A stretch of 64,000 bases of DNA, taken from positions 25,072,442 to 25,136,441 of the forward strand of contig NC_061813.1 of the NCBI RefSeq assembly GCF_021462225.1, read 5' to 3'. The position numbers were made by a program, and so were the translations under genes. This document shows, piece after piece, positions 58,301 to 64,000 of the stretch (position 1 is its first letter; each line of letters opens with the position of its first letter). Origin of the DNA: Girardinichthys multiradiatus. Its lineage: Eukaryota; Chordata; Actinopteri; Cyprinodontiformes; Goodeidae. Below the pieces are notes generated by a model, which saw only the letters and a program-made list of their open reading frames with translations, did no database searches and was not told the DNA's origin.

Positions 58301-59812
58301 GCCCAGTGCACAGTAACATGCATATTTTACAAAAGAGATTTTCTGCTGCTTTAGTTGACATGTAAGCTGAAGTTTGGTGAGATGTTTGAAAGCACTTTTC
58401 ACACTTTGGTTTTGGTGCGTCTGTGCTGACTGGAGATACGGCCATTTGGAAACTACAACACAGCAACCATTACTTTCTGCACTTGAAGCTACAACAATTG
58501 AGACGTTTTTATTGTTATTGTCAAACTTTAGCCGTAAAATGATCTATTAACAAAAATTGTAAATGGTCTCAAAGAAAAGATGAACTACAGTTGTTTTAGA
58601 GGAATCTTTAGCCAAACAGTGCTTTAAAAGTTGGTCCTTTGATTATTTTAAGCTGTTTATCTGAACATTATCTCCACCAACGAACTATTTGGAGCATTGA
58701 TATTACAGCAATCTGTTGGGAGATAAGCTTAGATTTCCTCTCCTCTCGCTTTTAACTGGCAGCTTTTAGGTTGTCCCTGTTAGGTTGAGCACTTTAACTC
58801 AAATCTCACTTTGCAGATACCAGTAACATGTAAATACTATGGTTTCCAAGTACCACCATGGAGTAAGGACCTGGAAATTTTTCTTGTTTGTTGTGGTTTT
58901 CCCACGAAGACAAAACTGCACATTTTACGGATGTATGCGGGTTGATAGTGTATTCCATTTTTACTAAGACGAAATGTTAGGTAAAAAGAAAGGCAGGAAG
59001 ATCCCATGAAGTCTGAATTCCTTGTGGATTTTTTCACCAATCCCCAACTTGAAATCCAACATGGCTGCTTTGTGATTATTTACACATCTCCCAGTTTGCA
59101 TCTGATTGAATCTTTCACATGCAGCGTACAGAAATATCTCTGTTGGTGAACATGTTTCTCTGCTGAAACTTTCTCCACTTTTAAGTTGTTCCTGTAACAA
59201 GTTATCATTTTTGCTGTTTGTCCTTATCAGCTCTAAATCACAGTAATTAGCCTGGTATTTACTCTGTTAACACCAGAATTTCCTCTGAATATCACTGAAA
59301 GGAACCCAAGTAGGACCAGTAGTACTTGTACCCCAGTTTGAAATCCATGGCCCTAACTGATCTCTCAGCCGTTTTGTATCTGGCTTTTTGTTTTGATGCA
59401 GGTCTGACTCCTATGACAGCTATTCCAGTCGGAGCGTGAGCAGGAGACGAGGGCGTAGGCGAAGTGTGAGCTACAGGAGCTCTGAGCGCCGATCACGGTA
59501 AGACAGTGAGGCAGGTCTAACTTCAACCTTTGATTCCATCTGTCTCCTTAGGCAGTATCCGATTGGTTCCAAAGGAAAAACTGCAGTCTTCCTTCATTCT
59601 CTTTTCATATTTGGCATAAAATACTATTAAAGTGTAATTGGTCGACATGTTTCCAGATTAAATTAAGGCGTCTTCCATCCTCGTGATCCTGTGTTTTGAC
59701 AACTAAAAGCTAAAATGTTTCATTGTAATCCGTCTGCTTCAGGTCGTCCCGCTCGTCTAGTCGCAGTTCTTCCAGACACAGGAGTCACAGCCGCAGCAGC
59801 CGCTACAGTTAA
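45165..59812 (+). CDS. nktr: NKTR, NK-tumour recognition protein (cyclophilin domain plus RS-rich tail)
   Basis: Sixteen coding exons: 45165-45222, 45767-45841, 46545-46652, 47087-47131, 49103-49190, 50044-50073, 51403-51548, 51739-51928, 52027-52194, 52950-53037, 53227-53375, 53452-56142, 56242-56325, 57696-57755, 59402-59497, 59743-59812. Total 4146 nt, i.e. 1381 aa; human NKTR is about 1460. Residues 1-175 or so form a cyclophilin-type peptidyl-prolyl isomerase domain: [15 protein letters not shown] has Arg66, Phe71, Met72 and Gln74. His132 sits where cyclophilin A has Trp121. Then come an acidic/basic linker, the conserved [11 protein letters not shown] and [16 protein letters not shown] motifs, and long RS repeats. 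[34 protein letters not shown] and [12 protein letters not shown] mark conserved islands before the C-terminal RS region ending SSRYS. The protein is known as a large RS-rich cyclophilin linked to NK cells and nuclear speckle-type proteins. Confidence 0.96.
45767..45841 (+). CDS. nktr: NKTR exon, cyclophilin domain
   Basis: 75-bp exon (phase 1 to 1) encoding [20 protein letters not shown] and CLCT, between a tctgcag acceptor and a gtgagt donor. Confidence 0.93.
46545..46652 (+). CDS. nktr: NKTR exon, cyclophilin catalytic loop
   Basis: 108-bp exon (phase 1 to 1) encoding [20 protein letters not shown] and [16 protein letters not shown]. It carries the catalytic Arg and the F-M-x-Q motif of peptidyl-prolyl isomerases. 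Confidence 0.95.
47087..47131 (+). CDS. nktr: NKTR exon, cyclophilin domain
   Basis: 45-bp exon (phase 1 to 1) encoding [15 protein letters not shown], the GxGGxSIYGxxF loop of large cyclophilins. Acceptor gctacag, donor gtagtt. Confidence 0.92.
49103..49190 (+). CDS. nktr: NKTR exon, cyclophilin domain
   Basis: 88-bp exon (phase 1 to 2) encoding [20 protein letters not shown] and KNTNGSQFF, the substrate-groove strand of cyclophilins. Acceptor cccgacag, donor gtgagt. Confidence 0.94.
49324..49357. repeat. (CT)n(GT)n microsatellite
   Basis: A run of CT dinucleotides followed directly by GT dinucleotides, ending gtgtgcag, in the NKTR intron after the 49103-49190 exon. Confidence 0.9.
50044..50073 (+). 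CDS. nktr: NKTR 30-bp micro-exon, cyclophilin domain
   Basis: 30-bp exon (phase 2 to 2) between a aaacag acceptor and a gtgaga donor. It encodes [10 protein letters not shown] after completing the Ile codon. It supplies the PHLDG loop in which His replaces the Trp121 of cyclophilin A. It is needed to keep frame between the QFFI and VHVVFG exons. Confidence 0.9.
50308..51006. mobile_element. hAT-type non-autonomous element with perfect 8-bp target duplication
   Basis: 699-bp insertion bounded by TAGGGCTG and CAGCCCTA and flanked by identical ctaaagat at 50300-50307 and 51007-51014. The ends carry the gcaactaacgattgtttt / taatctgattaattgtttca sequence of a very common teleost repeat. An extra copy of the right end lies inside at about 50666-50694. 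No transposase. Confidence 0.88.
51403..51548 (+). CDS. nktr: NKTR exon, end of cyclophilin domain
   Basis: 146-bp exon (phase 2 to 1) encoding [20 protein letters not shown], then [14 protein letters not shown] and the start of the linker. Acceptor ctgtgcag; donor gtcagt is non-optimal. Confidence 0.94.
51739..51928 (+). CDS. nktr: NKTR exon, Lys/Ser-rich linker
   Basis: 190-bp exon (phase 1 to 2) encoding [20 protein letters not shown], then [20 protein letters not shown] and [14 protein letters not shown]. The basic runs are candidate nuclear localisation signals. Confidence 0.88.
52027..52194 (+). CDS. nktr: NKTR exon, conserved [11 protein letters not shown] motif
   Basis: 168-bp exon (phase 2 to 2) encoding [20 protein letters not shown] and [15 protein letters not shown]. 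The acceptor at 52026 (ctgaaag) is weak but is the one that keeps frame; the nicer tgcag at 52034 breaks it. Donor gttagt at 52195 is also non-consensus. Confidence 0.82.
52234..52895. mobile_element. Tc1-like non-autonomous element in NKTR intron
   Basis: About 660 bp from cagcgccctgcaaaagtatt to tactgttgtatggcactg. The ends are imperfect inverted repeats next to TA-like flanks (left now AA, right TA at 52896-52897). The interior shows the decayed minus-strand transposase order (gcatccccacagcgtgatgc then tgccaccaacatgctccacc). Same family as 1-811. Confidence 0.75.
52950..53037 (+). CDS. nktr: NKTR exon, [10 protein letters not shown] motif
   Basis: 88-bp exon (phase 2 to 0) encoding [20 protein letters not shown] and RKIRGRGTI. 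Acceptor tctttcag; donor gtatgc. Confidence 0.9.
53227..53375 (+). CDS. nktr: NKTR exon, RYHTP...ETPPHWK motif
   Basis: 149-bp exon (phase 0 to 2) encoding [30 protein letters not shown] and ERWSKGDK. These are conserved NKTR/large cyclophilin motifs. Acceptor tttttaag, donor gtagga. Confidence 0.92.
53452..56142 (+). CDS. nktr: NKTR giant RS-domain exon
   Basis: 2691-bp exon (phase 2 to 2) between a tttgacag acceptor and a gtaaga donor, open throughout (stop codons only after 56143). It encodes about 896 residues: a Lys-rich block, a long run of SRSRS-type repeats (about 53700-54060), the [20 protein letters not shown] motif, a second RS block (about 54410-54540), acidic serine-rich sequence, a [13 protein letters not shown] basic block, [14 protein letters not shown], and [21 protein letters not shown] single large exon for this region is the usual NKTR structure. 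A second frame is also open from 53304 to 54098 but is a shadow of the repetitive RS codons. Confidence 0.95.
56242..56325 (+). CDS. nktr: NKTR exon, C-terminal RS region
   Basis: 84-bp exon (phase 2 to 2) encoding [20 protein letters not shown] and YRSYSRH. Acceptor cctgaag, donor gtacac. Confidence 0.85.
56461..56620 (+). repeat. tRNA-derived SINE
   Basis: A-box-like tggtagagctcg near 56472 and a good B box gggttcgaatct at 56526-56537. These are followed by the pyrimidine-rich cccctctctccaccctactt and an A-rich tail (accctaacaaaaataaaacc). It fits a tRNA-related SINE in the NKTR intron. Confidence 0.7.
57696..57755 (+). CDS. nktr: NKTR exon, C-terminal RS region
   Basis: 60-bp exon (phase 2 to 2) encoding [19 protein letters not shown]. 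Acceptor ctggcag, donor gtttgt (weak). Confidence 0.85.
59402..59497 (+). CDS. nktr: NKTR exon, C-terminal RS region
   Basis: 96-bp exon (phase 2 to 2) encoding [20 protein letters not shown] and [11 protein letters not shown]. Acceptor gatgcag, donor gtaaga. Confidence 0.88.
59743..59812 (+). CDS. nktr: NKTR terminal coding exon
   Basis: 70-nt coding part after a gcttcag acceptor, encoding [20 protein letters not shown] then S and TAA (59810-59812). The SSRYS end matches the NKTR C-terminus. Confidence 0.93.
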
Positions 59813-60240
59813 GCCTCGCCTCACCTGAGAGAGGCCTGCTAACATGCTGGGAGATACTGAAGCTCCAACAGGAAGGGTTCTTCGTGTTTTCATACTGTGT
59901 TAAGTTTCGTTATGTGAGATGAAGGGATGGTTGTTGAGGTACTGAATGTGAAAAGATCTTTAAGAGTCTGACAACTTAACCTGTTTGCAACGATATTTGT
60001 GTATTCTTTAACATTTGCTTCTTTTATGCTAAATGGTGCAATTATTATACTCTTTAAACATCTAACATTTAATGTGTTTGAGCAAGGATAAGGGTGGAAG
60101 TAAAACTTATTTCATTAAGAATAGTCGTTTCTGAATGTACAGATGAGTGTAGAAGCTGTATATTATCTCTAAAGTTTTGACATTATAACGTTGCTAAAAA
60201 CGTTTTCTTTTATTAAATAACACCACACTTTGAGCTTCTG
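59813..60240 (+). terminator. nktr: NKTR 3'UTR with ATTAAA poly(A) signal
   Basis: About 400 nt of AT-rich untranslated sequence after the stop codon, with an ATTAAA variant signal at 60212-60217 followed by a T/G-containing tract. No better AATAAA lies closer. The end position is inferred. Confidence 0.6.
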
Positions 60241-61554
60241 TGTTTCTTTATGCAATTTATTACAATCTTTTGACTTTGCTTTTACTGTACTTCAGATATT
60301 GGTGAGAGTGACCTGACTTTATATAATGAAACATATTTCCTCTTTCCCTTGTATAACTGGTGTTATACAGTTAGGAAAATACAAAACTATGTCCATCCCC
60401 ATGTAAATACATGCACTAACACATAACTTTAGAGCTCTTCTTCTCTCAAGAGGCTTGTGTAAGCTGCTTACTACAAACCAACTTGCAGTGCCTCCATTTG
60501 ATCTGCAGGGGGCAGCTTTGCAGGCAGAGGTTTGGTGGCCTTGGAGCAAAGAGGATCAAATTACTCTTTAAATTTCAGTATATTGTTCAGTATTGCAGAA
60601 ATAATAGGAAAAGAGTGATTTATTATACCAAAGTACCCTGACTGATATAATGATTTAAAACTATATTGCAGTGTGTTAAGTGACCGGAATGTTTATGGTT
60701 TCTAAAATTATTTATTTGATAAAAACAAACAGGCATGAGCACGAAGAATATTACAGTTTGTTTAACCTAATGATTACATAAAAGAAGAAAAACTAGTTAC
60801 ATTTTTGTAGTCATTTTTTACAAAAATGTAACTAGGTAACTATTGAACAGTAAAAGAGGAAAAACTTCGAAAATGGTAATTTCGAAAATGGTTTTAAACC
60901 ATATAAAACATTTTAAATTGTGAGATCAAATTGTATAACTTGATATGAGAAAAATACATAAACTTTTAATTTGAAGTTGATATGTTAATCCTTGATTGAA
61001 ATTTTATGTTTTATTTTGGCATGCTTTTGGCTGCATTTATGCAAATATAAAAATGCCTTTTGAACTAAATAGTTGGACAAAGTCAGTTTTGTTATTTTGT
61101 AAAATAACAATGAAGTCCTGCAGGTCTTTACACACAATTTTGGACTCCTTCAATCTCTAAAATAAATGTATTATGGACGTGCAAATCACTTAGTGGTTAA
61201 AGAAACATTTTTATCAGCTGTAGCTCAGTCCTGGCTGTCTTCCCTTACAAAGACTGCTCATAGAATTTTTTAGAATGGTATTTATATTTATGTTATAAAT
61301 ACTGTTCTATCTTCTGTCTTTATTACGTGTTTTGTTGGCATAACCATCTAAACTGGTTTATTGATTTCAAGTACGGTGAAGCTGATGAGTGGAGACGGTG
61401 ATGGTCCTTGACATTGTATTAAGGTTGCAAAACATAGAAATACAGATCCTTCCGTTAAAGTAGGCTTTCTGTTTTACTTTGCTGTGGAACTAAACTAGGC
61501 TGACCTACCAGAGGAAAATAATTACAAAAAAAACATCTAATAAATTTAGGTCAG
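60241..61554. other. Intergenic sequence downstream of NKTR
   Basis: AT-rich, with no exon, RNA gene or recognisable repeat. The minus-strand open frame at 60319-60549 has no recognisable features. Confidence 0.45.
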
Positions 61555-61559
61555 GGAAG

Positions 61560-62040
61560 CAGTCCTTCCTCCCCCCACCCATACCGATAATGCATTAAAC
61601 AGTTCTTCTTCCACTCAACTTTCCATTAATATGCGTTGGTAATGATCTTTGGTGGCCTACCCTTCTTTTGGAGGGTGTAAATGACTGTGACAACTGTCAA
61701 GTCAGTGGTTTTTAAGATGCTAGTCATAAAATATTTGTATTATGCGACAGCTGTGGACATTTCCAGGATATTTGCGTTTCTGCTGCGTTTTGAAGCACCA
61801 TCTCAAGACAAACTCTTGAATGAAGTTTGCTTTACGAGCTTCTCGATGCTGTGGTTATCCCAGGTGCTAGTACACCCTTTTTTAGCCACACTTTTTCCTT
61901 CCTCCAAACTTTCCATTAATATGCTTGAATACAGCACACAGCCAGCTTCTGAAATGATCTTTTGTGGTTTACCCTCCCTGTTGAAGGTTCTAGTGAATGT
62001 CTCCCAGAGAACTGTTAGATCAGCAGTCTTCCCCTGAATG
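61560..62040 (-). mobile_element. Decayed Tc1-like transposase N-terminal fragments, partly duplicated
   Basis: Read on the minus strand, 62040-61900 corresponds to the start of a Tc1-like transposase: a GKTAD-like start followed by a HTH ending near aagcatattaatggaaagtt. The same N-terminal region recurs at about 61720-61600, with gacttgacagttgtcacagt and attaatggaaagt. The 118-codon + strand open frame across it is the antisense shadow. It is related to, but different from, the element at 62229-63339. Confidence 0.6.
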
Positions 62041-62228
62041 TGTAACCTATAACAAGCTCACAATATAACAGCTGTGTATTAAAAATCCAGGCTTATTGGT
62101 TTTATATAAAATTTTAACTTTCTGTAAGACATGTTTTCATTAGATGTAAGCTATAATCTTTAATCATAATATAATCATAAGCTTCACCTTTTTAAATAAA
62201 TTGCTTTTTCTATTGAGATACGCTTGTA

Positions 62229-63339
62229 CAGGTCCTTCTCAAAAAATTAGCATATTGTGATAAAGTTCATTATTTTCCATAATGTCATGATGAAAATTTA
62301 ACATTCATATATTTTAGATTCATTGCACACTAACTGAAATATTTCAGGTCTTTTATTGTCTTAATACGGATGATTTTGGCATACAGCTCATGAAAACCCA
62401 AAATTCCTATCTCACAAAATTAGCAAATTTCATCCGACCAATAAAAGAAAAGTGTTTTTAATACAAAAAACGTCAACCTTCAAATAATCATGTACAGTTA
62501 TGTACTCAATACTTGGTCAGGAATCCTTTGGCAGAAATGACTGCTTCAATGCGGCGTGGCATGGAGGCAATCAGCCTGTGGCACTGCTGAGGTCTTATGG
62601 AGGCCCAGGATGCTTCGATAGCGGCCTTTAGCTCATCCAGAGTGTTGGGTCTTGAGTCTCTCAACGTTCTCTTCACAATATCCCACAGATTCTCTATGGG
62701 GTTCAGGTCAGGAGAGTTGGCAGGCCAATTGAGCACAGTGATACCATGGTCAGTAAACCATTTACCAGTGGTTTTGGCACTGTGAGCAGGTGCCAGGTTG
62801 TGCTGAAAAATGAAATCTTCATCTCCATAAAGCGTTTCAGCAGATGGAAGCATGAAGTCCTCCAAAATCTCCTGATAGCTAGCTGCATTGACCCTGCCCT
62901 TGATAAAACACAGTGGACCAACACCAGCAGCTGACACGGCACCCCAGACCATCACTGACTGTGGGTACTTGACACTGGACTTCTGGCATTTTGGCATTTC
63001 CTTCTCCCCAGTCTTCCTCCAGACTCTGGCACCTTGATTTCTGAATGACATGCAGAATTTGCTTTCATCCGAAAAAAGTACTTTGGACCACTGAGCAACA
63101 GTCCAGTGCTGCTTCTCTGTAGCCCAGGTCAGGCGCTTCTGACGCTGTTTCTGGTTCAAAAGTGGCTTGACCTGGGGAATGTGGCACCTGTAGCTCATTT
63201 CCTGCACACGCCTGTGCACGGTGAAATATTTCAGTTAGTGTGCAATGAATCTAAAATATATGAATGTTAAATTTTCATCATGACATTATGGAAAATAATG
63301 AACTTTATCACAATATGCTAATATTTTGAGAAGGACCTG
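62229..63339 (-). mobile_element. Internally deleted copy of the 13.6-kb Tc1-like element
   Basis: 1111-bp element with TA on both sides (62227-62228, 63340-63341) and the same caggtccttctcaaaa termini as 13589-15199, in opposite orientation. Relative to that copy, 499 bp are missing (its 13707-14205), joining ...gaaatatttca directly to ccgtgcacaggcgtgtg... with a 2-bp CA overlap. This removes the inner left repeat, the start codon and the first helix-turn-helix domain. Confidence 0.93.
62506..63219 (-). pseudogene. 5'-truncated Tc1-like transposase
   Basis: 237 codons remain open on the minus strand, from [20 protein letters not shown] through the DDE domain to the same C-terminus (ISAKGFLTKY) as the 334-aa copy at 13917-14921. 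About the first 96 residues, with the first HTH, are deleted, and there is no ATG at the new 5' edge. FSDES and [11 protein letters not shown] are kept, but the central block reads FQHNLAPAHS, so the second catalytic Asp (codon 62797-62799) is Asn. It cannot be an active transposase on either count. Confidence 0.9.
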
Positions 63340-63344
63340 TATAT

Positions 63345-63822
63345 GGAGCTAACATGCGGTAAAACGGCGCCTGTGATGCACTTGGATGTCCAGTGACTGC
63401 TGCCATGTCATAATGAGTGAACTCTCTGACCTCCGCACGTGTCTGCCCGCCGCTTGACGTCACGTTTTTTCAACCAGGAGCGCACAACGCGAAAGCGCGC
63501 ACACCAGCCTTTGCGCCATATGGCCGCTGCGCGACCTTCGCGGTCCGTCTTCTAAAAACTCCCCGGACAGTGGAAGGAAAATGCGCCTGAATGTGAACTC
63601 CCCCTACCCCTCCTGCCCTGCTTCAAAAACAGCACCGTGTCCCTTTAAAAGCGTCTGACAAAAAGCCCATCTGATCCCAGAGCTCCAATCACCAATTCCT
63701 TCTGCAAAAGCAGCCTCTGCATTTTTGTCGTCTGGACGCTTTAGCTACACTCCGAGGAGGGAAACAGACTGAGGAGAGGGCAAAAAAAAAAAAAAAATCT
63801 GCAGGAATGTGACAATCCAACG
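63345..63822 (+). promoter_or_regulatory. CpG-rich promoter-like region of the next gene
   Basis: Abrupt rise in GC and CpG after the transposon. It contains an E-box CACGTG (63436-63441), a CRE palindrome TGACGTCA (63455-63462), and CpG clusters such as gcgcacaacgcgaaagcgcg near 63480. A purine-rich stretch with an A-run (63782-63797) precedes an ATG at 63823. It looks like a vertebrate CpG-island promoter firing to the right. Confidence 0.6.
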
Positions 63823-63905
63823 ATGGTTTTCATGGCGAGGTGGGAACCGCAGCGAAAGGAGTTATTCTGGGACTCCTTGGAGCCTCCAAGCGCTGGGTCA
63901 AAATG
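63823..63905 (+). CDS. Possible first coding exon of the next gene (unidentified)
   Basis: From ATG 63823 the frame reads MVFMARWEPQRKELFWDSLE then PPSAGSK, ending in phase 2 at a gtaggc donor (63906). Gene order in human would make ZBTB47 the neighbour of NKTR, but I do not recognise this peptide, and the exon may be partly or wholly 5'UTR. The rest of the gene lies outside the window. Confidence 0.35.
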
Positions 63906-64000
63906 GTAGGCTGCAGGCTGCGTTTTTGTTTATTTTCTGTCCCTTTTCTTCATTTCTGTTGCAAGTTGAGCCACTTAGCGGCCGACTGAACTTCAACACA

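Noticed and set aside
61681..62037. 118-codon plus-strand frame downstream of NKTR
   Set aside because: The minus strand of the same region encodes decayed Tc1-like transposase N-termini; the plus frame is its antisense.

Overview
This is vertebrate, almost certainly teleost, nuclear DNA. It is AT-rich, has spliced genes with GT-AG introns, and is full of Tc1/mariner, hAT, L2-type LINE, LTR and SINE remnants typical of ray-finned fish. Three genes can be reconstructed exon by exon, with splice phases that close in frame. They are the 3' part of a class B peptide hormone receptor, best matched by VIPR1 (+ strand, 1464-19875, nine exons, 323 codons visible); a complete SEC22C (- strand, 43496-38712, six coding exons, 304 aa); and a complete NKTR (+ strand, 45165-59812, sixteen coding exons, 1381 aa). 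A CpG-rich promoter-like block and a possible first exon of a fourth gene lie at the right edge. Gene identities rest on remembered family sequences, not on a database search.

Layout. 1-19.9 kb: VIPR1 from TM1 to the C-terminus; the signal peptide and hormone-binding exons lie left of the window. Its introns hold a Tc1-like remnant (1-811), an L2-like reverse transcriptase remnant (1.9-2.8 kb), a 2.3-kb unclassified LTR-like insertion (8.9-11.2 kb) and a complete Tc1-like element with an open transposase frame (13.6-15.2 kb). 19.9-38.7 kb: a long VIPR1 3' flank, perhaps a long 3'UTR ending near 24.9 kb, then about 14 kb with no recognisable gene but with two LTR-like copies, SINEs, Tc1 remnants and an AT-rich palindromic array. 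38.7-43.5 kb: SEC22C, convergent with VIPR1. 43.5-45.2 kb: a head-to-head gap that probably holds the start sites of both SEC22C and NKTR. 45.2-60.2 kb: NKTR, with two well-delimited DNA transposon insertions in its introns. 60.2-63.3 kb: Tc1 remnants, including a deleted sister of the 13.6-kb element. 63.35-64 kb: the next promoter.

The gene order VIPR1 - SEC22C - NKTR with these orientations matches the human 3p22 neighbourhood as I recall it, which supports the assignments. SS18L2, which I recall between SEC22C and NKTR in human, was not seen. The three genes do not form a pathway: VIPR1 is a plasma membrane receptor, SEC22C an ER/Golgi membrane protein and NKTR a nuclear or cell-associated RS-rich cyclophilin.

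I found no previously undescribed biological system. The most interesting observations concern mobile elements: two related Tc1-like copies in which the same catalytic Asp codon is altered in different ways; a hAT-like insertion with a perfect 8-bp target duplication and a duplicated right end; and an inverted pair of LTR-like repeats, one with a perfect 5-bp target duplication.
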